A stretch of DNA of 64,000 bases from CAZHJK01 sp964533275 (GTDB lineage Bacteria; Bacillota; Clostridia; Eubacteriales; Garciellaceae): the NCBI GenBank assembly GCA_964533275.1, contig CAZHJK010000001.1, positions 124,001 through 188,000 on the forward strand. The letters run 5' to 3'. Position numbers and translations under genes: made by a program. Of this stretch, positions 54,722-62,243 are shown piece after piece. Position 1 is the first letter of the stretch. Every line of letters starts with the position of its first letter. Below the pieces are notes generated by a model. That model was not told the origin of the DNA and ran no database searches. It saw only the letters and a list, made by a program, of their open reading frames with translations.

Positions 54722-55639
54722 ATGGATGATATAAAAAGCTTCGATCATCTAATTAACAAGATGAAAAGTAATACTATAAAAAATAATGTTGCTGTAGTTT
54801 CAGCAGCCGATGAGCATACTTTAGAGGCAGTTATTAAGGCTAAAAGATTGGGAGTAGTTGAACCGATTTTAATAGGGGACAAAGAAAAGATTAAAAAGAT
54901 TTTATTAAACTTAGGGGAAATTAAAGACGGATTTAATATTATAGATAAAAGAGATGATAAGCTAGCAGCACAAAAAGCAGTGGAGCTAGTTCATGAAAAA
55001 AAAGCAAACTTCATTATGAAGGGCAAAATTCAAACAAGTGATTTATTAAAGGCTGTTGTTGATAAAGAAAAGGGTTTAAGAACAGGCAATATAATGTCAC
55101 ATATGGCAATTTTCGAGATTCCTTCATACCATAAGCTTTTATTCGTTACAGATGGGGGGATGAATATTAATCCATCCCTTGATGAAAAGAAACAAATAGT
55201 ACAAAATTCTGTGGCTGCACTGCAGTCTATGGGTTATGAAAAGCCAAATGTTTCTGTACTTTGTGCAGTGGAAACTGTAAATCCAAAGATGCAGGAAACC
55301 ATAGATGCAAGAGATCTTAAGTTAATGGCAAAAAATAAAGAAATTGATAATTGTATTATCGAAGGACCAATATCCTATGATTTAATGATGAGTAAAGAGT
55401 CTGCTACTATAAAGGGATTTGAAAGTCCAGTTATAGGAAATACCGATATAGTATTAGTCCCCAATATTGCAACAGGGAATATATTGGGGAAAGCTCTTAT
55501 GTTTTCTGCTGGAGCAAAAATGGCAGGTATTATCCTTGGGTCAAAGGTACCTATTGTTCTTACTTCTAGGGGTTCTACCTCCGAGGAGAAATTTTTATCT
55601 ATAGTTATATCTGCAAGTGCTTGTAACAATAGTAAATAA
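54722..55639 (+). CDS. ptb: Phosphate butyryltransferase-like phosphotransacylase
   Basis: A 305-residue phosphotransacylase that converts an acyl-CoA and phosphate to acyl phosphate. Family motifs are VVSAADEHTLEAVIKAK near residue 25, FIMKGKIQTSDLLKAV near 98, VTDGGMNINPSL near 140, and the C-terminal GAKMAGIILGSKVPIVLTSR. It starts the operon with indolepyruvate oxidoreductase, so the true substrate may be aryl- or branched-chain acyl-CoA, not butyryl-CoA. GGGGGG lies six bases before the ATG. Confidence 0.9.
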   Translation: MDDIKSFDHLINKMKSNTIKNNVAVVSAADEHTLEAVIKAKRLGVVEPILIGDKEKIKKILLNLGEIKDGFNIIDKRDDKLAAQKAVELVHEKKANFIMKGKIQTSDLLKAVVDKEKGLRTGNIMSHMAIFEIPSYHKLLFVTDGGMNINPSLDEKKQIVQNSVAALQSMGYEKPNVSVLCAVETVNPKMQETIDARDLKLMAKNKEIDNCIIEGPISYDLMMSKESATIKGFESPVIGNTDIVLVPNIATGNILGKALMFSAGAKMAGIILGSKVPIVLTSRGSTSEEKFLSIVISASACNNSK

Positions 55640-55659
55640 AATTAAAAGGGGGAACATAA

Positions 55660-57450
55660 ATGAAAAAATTACTAACAGGAAATGAAGCTGTTGCCAGAGG
55701 TGCATTTGAAGCAGGAATTAGATATGCAACAGCATATCCAGGTACTCCTAGTACAGAAATCTTAGAAAACATAGCCAAATTTAAGGAAATAAAAGCTGAA
55801 TGGACATCAAATGAAAAGGTAGCTTTAGAGTCTGCAATAGGAGCATCTATTGCTGGAGGAAGGACATTAGCTTCTATGAAACATGTTGGGCTTAATGTGG
55901 CTAGTGATGCACTAATGTCATTTGCATACACAGGTGTAACAGGTGGATTGGTACTTATAACAGCCGACGAACCTGGACAGCATTCTTCTCAAAATGAGCA
56001 AGATAATAGAAACTTTGCACCCTTTGCTAAAGTTCCTATGTTAGAGCCAAGTGACAGTCAGGAATCAAAAGACATGATTAAAACAGCAATTGAAATAAGT
56101 GAAGATTTTGATACACCAGTATTATTTAGGTTAACTACCAGAGTCTGCCATTCTAAGAGTATAGTAGATTGTTATGATAGAGAAGAAACACCAATAATTG
56201 AGTATCAAAAAAATAAACAAAAGTATGTTACAGTACCTGCATTTGCCAGAAAGTTAAGAGTAAAGGTAGAAGAGAGAACTAAAAGACTACAAGAGTATTC
56301 AAATAAAACAGACCTAAATTATATAGAATGGAATGATAAGAAAATTGGAGTTATTGCATCGGGAATGTGCTTTAACTATGCAAAAGAGGTATTCGGTGAA
56401 ACTGCTTCTTATTTAAAGCTAGGATTTACCTACCCTATGCCAGATGAAAAGATAAAGGAATTTGCATCCCAAGTTGATAAGTTATATATTTTAGAGGAAA
56501 ATGATCCAATTATAGAAGAAAGAGTAAAAATACTTGGATTTAAATGTTATGGTAAGGATGTTTTTCCAACCTATGGTGAATTAACACCAGATGTTATTAG
56601 AAAATCAATAGAAGGAAAAACCAATCCATCGGTTGAATATGACAAAGATATGGTAGTACCTAGACCTCCAGCCCTATGCGCAGGTTGTCCCCATAGAGGA
56701 TTCTTCTATGAATTAAGAAAGATAATTGCCAAGAAAAACGCAGTTGTTGCTGGTGATATTGGATGCTATACCTTAGGCATGGATGAGCCCTATAATGGAT
56801 TAGATTTTACCATTGATATGGGTAGTGCTCTTGCAGCAGGTCACGGAGCACAAACAATCTTTAATATGCTTGAGGGTAATGAACGAAGAGTTATTGCAGT
56901 ACAAGGGGACTCTACATTTTTCCATACTGGTATAAATGGTTTAATTAACACTGTTTATAATAAGGGTAATACAATAAATGTTATTTTAGATAATAGAATT
57001 ACTGGTATGACTGGTCATCAAGAAAATCCTGGTTCAGGATATACTGCTCAAGGAGATGTTACAGAAGCCTTAGATATTGAGGCAATAGCTAGAGCCTGCG
57101 GAATTAGACATGTCCTAAAGGTTAATCCCAATAACCTTGAAGAAATGAGAAACGCTTTTAATTGGGCACTTGCCATTGATGAACCATCTGTTATTATTAC
57201 TAGATGGCCTTGCGCCCTTAAGAAGTTCTCTAAGGAAGACAAGGAAGAATTTGCTGGAGCATTTACAGAAAAATATGAAGTAAATCAAGATGTATGTATT
57301 GGCTGTAAAAAGTGTACAAAAACCGGCTGCCCAGCAATAGCCTTTAATAATGAGACAAAGAAATCCTATATAGACTATAATCAATGTGTAGGTTGTAGTG
57401 TTTGTTATCAGGTTTGCCCAACTGGAGCAATTGGAAAGGTGGTAAGATAG
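55660..57450 (+). CDS. iorA: Indolepyruvate:ferredoxin oxidoreductase alpha subunit
   Basis: A 596-residue TPP enzyme that oxidatively decarboxylates aryl pyruvates to aryl-acetyl-CoA and reduces ferredoxin. It has the pyrimidine-binding domain (YATAYPGTPSTEILENIA), the TPP site (AVVAGDIGCYTLGMDEP and the GDSTFFHTGINGLINTVYN stretch), and a C-terminal ferredoxin domain with two clusters (CIGCKKCTKTGCP and CVGCSVCYQVCPTGA). Length is normal for IorA. It is followed immediately by iorB. Confidence 0.96.
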   Translation: MKKLLTGNEAVARGAFEAGIRYATAYPGTPSTEILENIAKFKEIKAEWTSNEKVALESAIGASIAGGRTLASMKHVGLNVASDALMSFAYTGVTGGLVLITADEPGQHSSQNEQDNRNFAPFAKVPMLEPSDSQESKDMIKTAIEISEDFDTPVLFRLTTRVCHSKSIVDCYDREETPIIEYQKNKQKYVTVPAFARKLRVKVEERTKRLQEYSNKTDLNYIEWNDKKIGVIASGMCFNYAKEVFGETASYLKLGFTYPMPDEKIKEFASQVDKLYILEENDPIIEERVKILGFKCYGKDVFPTYGELTPDVIRKSIEGKTNPSVEYDKDMVVPRPPALCAGCPHRGFFYELRKIIAKKNAVVAGDIGCYTLGMDEPYNGLDFTIDMGSALAAGHGAQTIFNMLEGNERRVIAVQGDSTFFHTGINGLINTVYNKGNTINVILDNRITGMTGHQENPGSGYTAQGDVTEALDIEAIARACGIRHVLKVNPNNLEEMRNAFNWALAIDEPSVIITRWPCALKKFSKEDKEEFAGAFTEKYEVNQDVCIGCKKCTKTGCPAIAFNNETKKSYIDYNQCVGCSVCYQVCPTGAIGKVVR

Positions 57451-58020
57451 ATGACTAAGAGCATATTGTTGGTAGGTGTAGGGGGACAAGGAACAATACT
57501 AGCAAGTAAACTTCTTACAACTGGTCTAATGGAAGCAGGTTATGATGTGAAAATGAGTGAAATACATGGTATGAGTCAAAGAGGAGGCTCGGTTTCTTCA
57601 CAAGTACGCTTTGGAGATAAAGTTGATTCTCCAGTTATTGAAATAGGGGGAGCAGATATCTTAGTTTCCTTTGAAAAAATGGAGGCTTTAAGATGGCTAG
57701 AATATCTAAAGCTAGAGGGTAAAGTGGTAGTAAATAACTATCAGATTAAGCCTATGTCAGTTTTATCAGGGAAAGTGGATTATAATAAAAATATCCTTGA
57801 TGAATTAAAAAATAAGGCTGATACAATTGTTGTTGATGCTGGAGAAAAAGCTAAAGAACTTGGCAATGAAAAGGTTATGAATGTAATTCTTTTAGGATCT
57901 ATTGTAAAATTAATGGATTTAGCCAATATTGATTGGGATAATATAATAGAAGAAAATGTTAAACCTAAATTTGTTGAAATAAATAAAAAAGCATTAAGGT
58001 TAGGTATGGACTTAGTATAA
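57451..58020 (+). CDS. iorB: Indolepyruvate:ferredoxin oxidoreductase beta subunit
   Basis: A 189-residue gamma-domain-type subunit with the opening motif ILLVGVGGQGTILASKLL and the SEIHGMSQRGGSVSSQVRFG block near residue 45, both typical of IorB. It binds the alpha subunit and helps hold CoA. There is no gap after iorA. It is the last gene before the dense hairpin region, while buk and a hydroxyacid dehydrogenase continue on the same strand. Confidence 0.95.
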   Translation: MTKSILLVGVGGQGTILASKLLTTGLMEAGYDVKMSEIHGMSQRGGSVSSQVRFGDKVDSPVIEIGGADILVSFEKMEALRWLEYLKLEGKVVVNNYQIKPMSVLSGKVDYNKNILDELKNKADTIVVDAGEKAKELGNEKVMNVILLGSIVKLMDLANIDWDNIIEENVKPKFVEINKKALRLGMDLV

Positions 58021-58194
58021 AAAAAGCAGCAAAGCTGCTTCCACTAGGTGAAACAACTAAGCGATTAGCGAAATTTAGCAAGCTAAATTGGCTACCTGCT
58101 TATAGGGAAACCTAGTTTCCCTTTGGCGATGGCAAAACCAGCCATCTGAGCACCCTTCTTAATACGGCAGGGGATCTTCCCCTACAACCCCTTA
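58019..58194 (-). ncRNA. Candidate structured RNA with its own terminator
   Basis: A 176-base non-coding stretch contains five perfect stem-loops: 58024-58040, 58072-58089, 58104-58122, 58128-58146 and 58169-58183. Read on the minus strand, the last stem (AAGCAGC with GCTGCTT) is followed by seven T, forming an intrinsic terminator that makes sense only for a leftward transcript. The block is GC-richer than its surroundings and has no open frame. I see no clear minus-strand promoter. It could be a standalone RNA (compare with raiA-type and other clostridial RNA families) or a small mobile repeat. Confidence 0.5.
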
Positions 58195-58237
58195 TTTTTA
58201 TATTAAAGGAAAGTAGATCTTTCCTTTAATATAAAAA
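58195..58237. repeat. Perfect 19-bp inverted repeat
   Basis: Positions 58195-58213 pair perfectly with 58219-58237 around a 5-base loop (TAGAT). The core is TTAAAGGAAAG/CTTTCCTTTAA. It has no T-run in either direction, so it is not an ordinary terminator. Confidence 0.85.
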
Positions 58238-58239
58238 GA

Positions 58240-58270
58240 TGAGGAAATTGTTTTTAAAACAATTTCCTCA
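58240..58270. repeat. Perfect 15-bp palindrome directly after the previous inverted repeat
   Basis: Positions 58240-58254 pair perfectly with 58256-58270 around a single base. The core is GAGGAAATTGTTTT/AAAACAATTTCCTC. On the minus strand it is followed by ATCTTTTT, so it could stop leftward transcription. It lies 31 bases before the buk-like start codon. Confidence 0.85.
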
Positions 58271-58301
58271 ATTTAAATATAATAGGAAGGAAGTGATATT
58301 A

Positions 58302-59366
58302 TTGAATAAGATACTGGTCATTAATCCCGGCTCTACTTCAACAAAAATAGCAGTATATAATGACCATGTTCAAGAAATGGTAACAAATATTGAGCATCCT
58401 GTAGAAGTTATAAATAAATTTTCTGATACCATTTCTCAATACAAGATGCGGGAAGAAACCATATTAAACTATTTAAAAGAAAATGGATATACTATAAAGG
58501 ATTTTACTGCGGTCACTGGCAGGGGTGGTATGGTACCTAAGTGTAAGTCAGGTGCCTACATAGTAAATGATGTAATGGTAGATAGACTAAAGAATAATCC
58601 AGTTATGGAACATGCTTCTAATCTAGGAGCAATATTAGCCTATGAAATTGCTAAGACGATTAGTGTAAATGCATATATATATGATAGTGTAAGGGTAGAT
58701 GAGTTTGATGAGATCTCAAGAATTTCTGGAATGCCTGAAATACCAAGGACAAGTACTTCTCATGTTTTAAATCAAAGAGCAATGGCAATGAAGGTTGCCC
58801 AAAATTATATTAGAAAATATGAGGATTGTAATTTTATTGTGGCACATTTAGGAGGAGGAATTTCCCTAGGTGTACATAAAAAAGGAAAACTAATTGATAT
58901 TATATCCGATGATGAAGGTCCTTTCTCTCCAGAAGCATCAGGAAGAGTTCCTTGCAAGAGTTTGGTTAAGCTTTGTTTTTCTGGGAAATATGATAATAGA
59001 ACCGTACAAAAGATGATAAGGGGAAATGGTGGACTTAAAGCTTATCTTAATACTGCAGATGCAAGAGAAATAGAAAAAATGGTTAAAAATGGCGATAAGA
59101 AAGCAAAGCTAATATATGAGGCAATGGCTTATCAAGTAGCTAAGGGTATAGGAGAATTATCTACTGTATTAGAAGGTGATATAGATTATATAATTATTAC
59201 AGGTGGAATAGCCTATTCAAAGATGTTTACAAACTGGATAGAAAAAAGAGTCAAATTTATTGCGCCTATAGAAATTATGCCTGGAGAAAATGAAATGGAA
59301 TCGCTAGCTCTAGGAACTTTAAGAGTACTTAGGGGTGAAGAAAAAGCTAAAGAATATATAGAATAG
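58302..59366 (+). CDS. buk: Butyrate kinase-like acyl kinase
   Basis: A 354-residue acetokinase-family kinase that makes ATP from an acyl phosphate. Its N-terminal phosphate loop is VINPGSTSTKIAVY, with VTGRGGMVPK near residue 75, HLGGGISLGVHKKGK near 185 and IITGGIAYSK near 300. Start is TTG at 58302 behind GGAAGGAAGTGA. The reading frame upstream overlaps a palindrome and is not coding. Acting after the Ptb-like enzyme, it completes acid formation, possibly from aryl-acetyl-CoA. Confidence 0.92.
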   Translation: MNKILVINPGSTSTKIAVYNDHVQEMVTNIEHPVEVINKFSDTISQYKMREETILNYLKENGYTIKDFTAVTGRGGMVPKCKSGAYIVNDVMVDRLKNNPVMEHASNLGAILAYEIAKTISVNAYIYDSVRVDEFDEISRISGMPEIPRTSTSHVLNQRAMAMKVAQNYIRKYEDCNFIVAHLGGGISLGVHKKGKLIDIISDDEGPFSPEASGRVPCKSLVKLCFSGKYDNRTVQKMIRGNGGLKAYLNTADAREIEKMVKNGDKKAKLIYEAMAYQVAKGIGELSTVLEGDIDYIIITGGIAYSKMFTNWIEKRVKFIAPIEIMPGENEMESLALGTLRVLRGEEKAKEYIE

Positions 59367-59379
59367 GAGGGAGATAATA

Positions 59380-60333
59380 ATGAAAATTGTATTATTAGAA
59401 CCTCTAGTAATAGGTCAAGAGGTATTAGATGAATTATCCAAAAATCTTCTAGATATGGGACACGAATTTATAGCCTATAACAGAGTGGAAAAGGATGTTG
59501 AAATTCTTAAGGAAAGAGTTAAGGATGCGGATATACTTATTATTGCTAATAATCCTTTAGGTGGAGAGGTTATAAGAGCTGCACATAACCTGAAGTACAT
59601 TGCAATTGCATTTACTGGATATGATCATATTGATTTAGAAGTATGTAAAGAAATGGGTATTAGAGTTTCAAATGCTCAGGGATATGCTACCGAGGCAGTA
59701 GCCGAGCTTACTCTATCATTGATTATATCATTGTTAAGAAATATAATTCCTTGTAATGAAGTAGTAAAGAAAGAAGGTACCAAGGTAGGTTTAGTTGGTA
59801 ACGAGTTAAACTCAAAGATAGTTGGTATTGTGGGGACAGGCGCAATTGGTCTTAGAACAGCTGAATTATTAAAAGTATTTAATTGTAAGCTTCTTGGTTA
59901 TAGTAGGTCAGAATCTCAAAGAGCATTAGATTTAGGAATAGAATATGTAGAATTAGATGAACTATTAAGAAGAAGTGATATTGTTTCATTACATCTTCCA
60001 TTAAATGAACAAACTAAGGGATTAATCTCAAAGGGTAAAATAGCACTAATGAAGAAAAATGCTATTTTAATTAATACAGCCAGGGGACCAGTATTAGATA
60101 GTACTTCCCTTGCCCAAGCATTAAACCAAGGGATCATAGCAGGAGCTGGCATAGATGTGTTTGAAAGTGAACCTCCTATTCCATCAAAACATCCTTTATT
60201 AAACGCTAAGAATATTATAGTAACTCCGCACATAGCCTTTGCTACTGAAGAATCAATGATTAAAAGAGCAAATATTGTATTTGATAATATTTATTCATGG
60301 ATAAAGGGTGAAGAAAAGAATATTATACTTTAA
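59380..60333 (+). CDS. D-2-hydroxyacid dehydrogenase
   Basis: A 317-residue NAD-dependent D-isomer dehydrogenase. It has the NAD site VGIVGTGAIGLRTAELL near residue 148, and the catalytic Arg in INTARGPVLD (about 232), Glu in DVFESEPP and His in VTPHIAFAT. It reduces 2-oxo acids. In this operon a likely role is reduction of aryl pyruvates to aryl lactates, the reductive branch of aromatic amino-acid fermentation (inference). It lies 13 bases after buk. Confidence 0.93.
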   Translation: MKIVLLEPLVIGQEVLDELSKNLLDMGHEFIAYNRVEKDVEILKERVKDADILIIANNPLGGEVIRAAHNLKYIAIAFTGYDHIDLEVCKEMGIRVSNAQGYATEAVAELTLSLIISLLRNIIPCNEVVKKEGTKVGLVGNELNSKIVGIVGTGAIGLRTAELLKVFNCKLLGYSRSESQRALDLGIEYVELDELLRRSDIVSLHLPLNEQTKGLISKGKIALMKKNAILINTARGPVLDSTSLAQALNQGIIAGAGIDVFESEPPIPSKHPLLNAKNIIVTPHIAFATEESMIKRANIVFDNIYSWIKGEEKNIIL

Positions 60334-60357
60334 GTTCATTTGAGGTTAGAAAATAGT

Positions 60358-60391
60358 AAAATGCCACTTTCATATTGGGTGGCATTTTTTT
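60358..60391 (+). terminator. Terminator of the buk-dehydrogenase segment
   Basis: AAAATGCCAC (60358-60367) pairs with GTGGCATTTT (60379-60388), followed by T to 60391. Confidence 0.93.
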
Positions 60392-60491
60392 ATATTACGA
60401 ATTAAGAAAAATACACATTGTATGGTATTATTATCTATATTATTTAAAAAAAACATATTTAAGCTAGTAAAAATTATTGGAGATGATATTT

Positions 60492-62243
60492 TTGGTTAGA
60501 TTGTTTCGACTTTTAGTTCCCTATAAAATTTCAATACTATTGGTGATTATATTTACTTTTATTCAAGCTATATCTGAACTATTTTTACCAACTTTAATGG
60601 CTGGGATTGTTGATATAGGAATAGTTAATGGAGATACTAATTATATTTTACAAATAGGAGGTTTGATGTTACTAGTTGCTTTGTTGGCTACTACTAGCTT
60701 AATTATATCAAGCTATTTATCAGCAAAAATAGCATCATCCTATAGTAAAGATCTTAGGAGCAAGGTTTTTAAAAGAGTGGAAAGTTTCTCCTTGTCAGAA
60801 TTTGATCAAGTAGGAACCGCTTCACTTATTACAAGAACAACTAATGATATTACTCAGATTGAAAGGGTTACAATTATGATGCTTAGAATGATGCTTAGGG
60901 CTCCAATGTTGCTTGTTGGAGGTATCATTATGGCTGTAACCAGAGATGCAAGATTATCATTACTTATTGTTTTTATAATTCCAATATTATTAATTATGAT
61001 TTTAATTATATCAAAAAAAGCTATGCCACTTTTTAAATCAGTACAAAAAAAACTTGATAAAATCAACCTTGTAGTCAGAGAAGGACTTACAGGAATTCGT
61101 GTAATAAGAGCTTTTAATCGAAAAAAACATGAAGATTATCGTTTTAATGAAGCTAACATAGAGTTAAGAAATACATCTATAAGGGTTAATAAGATAATGG
61201 CTTCTACAATGCCTCTTATGATGCTTATTATGAATATGAGTGTTATTGCAATATTATGGTTTGGTAGCATACGCATAGATAATGGTAATATGCAAGTAGG
61301 CGACTTAATGGCATTTATACAATATATTATGCAAATTTTATTTTCTCTTATTATGGTGTCAATGATATTCGTAATGTTGCCTCGCGCAAGTGCTTCTGCA
61401 GATAGGATAAATGAAGTATTAGATATCATTCCCAATATTGAAGATATTGAAAAAGATAAGGACATAGATAAAAACATAGATAAGAAGCAGAAGAGCAATA
61501 AGGGATATTTAGAATTTAAGAATGTCAGCTTTAATTACGCAGATGCAGAGCAGCCAGTGATTAAAAACATCTCATTTGGTGCTGGTCCTGGTGAAATTAC
61601 AGCAATTATTGGTGGAACTGGCTCTGGAAAATCAACTCTTATAAAATTAATTCCTCGCCTTTACGAGATTACCAAGGGAAGTATTTTAGTAAATGGTATA
61701 GATATTCGGAATATGACCCAAAAGGAGTTGCGGTCAAAAATAGGCATAATACCTCAAAAAGCTGTACTTTTTTCAGGTACAATTGCAGATAATATAAGAT
61801 ATGGTAAGGAAGATGCTACAGAGGAAGAAATTAAACATGCAGCTGAGATAGCCCAAGCAACAGAATTCATTTCTAATATGGAAGAGGGATTAGATTCAGT
61901 TATTGCCCAAGGAGGTTCAAATCTTTCGGGAGGGCAAAAGCAACGCTTAGCTATAGCCCGTGCCCTTGTTAGAAGACCTGAAATATACATCTTCGATGAT
62001 AGTTTCTCAGCATTGGATTTTAATACAGATGCAAAACTCCGAATAGCTCTAAAGAGGGAGATAAAGGATTCAACATTTATAATAGTTGCACAAAGAGTTA
62101 CTACAATAATAAATGCAGATCGTATAATAGTTCTAGATGAAGGCAAGATTGCAGGGATTGGTAAGCATAGTGAACTTATAAAAAGCTGTGAAGTCTATAA
62201 AGAAATTGTTTCATCCCAACTTTCAGAGGAGGAATTAGCATGA
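60492..62243 (+). CDS. ABC exporter half-transporter, degenerate-site subunit
   Basis: A 583-residue fusion of six membrane helices (to about residue 320) and an ATPase domain. Walker A is IIGGTGSGKST and the signature NLSGGQKQR is canonical. Walker B reads IFDDSFSALD, with Asp for the catalytic Glu, and the switch reads IIVAQRVTT, with Gln for His. These are the marks of the degenerate half of a heterodimeric exporter (TM287/288 or BmrCD type). I prefer TTG at 60492, nine bases after GGAG; ATG 60483 is too close. The next gene overlaps by ATGA. Confidence 0.9.
   Translation: MVRLFRLLVPYKISILLVIIFTFIQAISELFLPTLMAGIVDIGIVNGDTNYILQIGGLMLLVALLATTSLIISSYLSAKIASSYSKDLRSKVFKRVESFSLSEFDQVGTASLITRTTNDITQIERVTIMMLRMMLRAPMLLVGGIIMAVTRDARLSLLIVFIIPILLIMILIISKKAMPLFKSVQKKLDKINLVVREGLTGIRVIRAFNRKKHEDYRFNEANIELRNTSIRVNKIMASTMPLMMLIMNMSVIAILWFGSIRIDNGNMQVGDLMAFIQYIMQILFSLIMVSMIFVMLPRASASADRINEVLDIIPNIEDIEKDKDIDKNIDKKQKSNKGYLEFKNVSFNYADAEQPVIKNISFGAGPGEITAIIGGTGSGKSTLIKLIPRLYEITKGSILVNGIDIRNMTQKELRSKIGIIPQKAVLFSGTIADNIRYGKEDATEEEIKHAAEIAQATEFISNMEEGLDSVIAQGGSNLSGGQKQRLAIARALVRRPEIYIFDDSFSALDFNTDAKLRIALKREIKDSTFIIVAQRVTTIINADRIIVLDEGKIAGIGKHSELIKSCEVYKEIVSSQLSEEELA

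Noticed and set aside
58239..58301. Longer N-terminus for the buk-like protein (ATG at 58239)
   Set aside because: The extra 21 codons overlap a perfect palindrome and lack a ribosome binding site, while TTG at 58302 has GGAAGGAAG and matches the family N-terminus.
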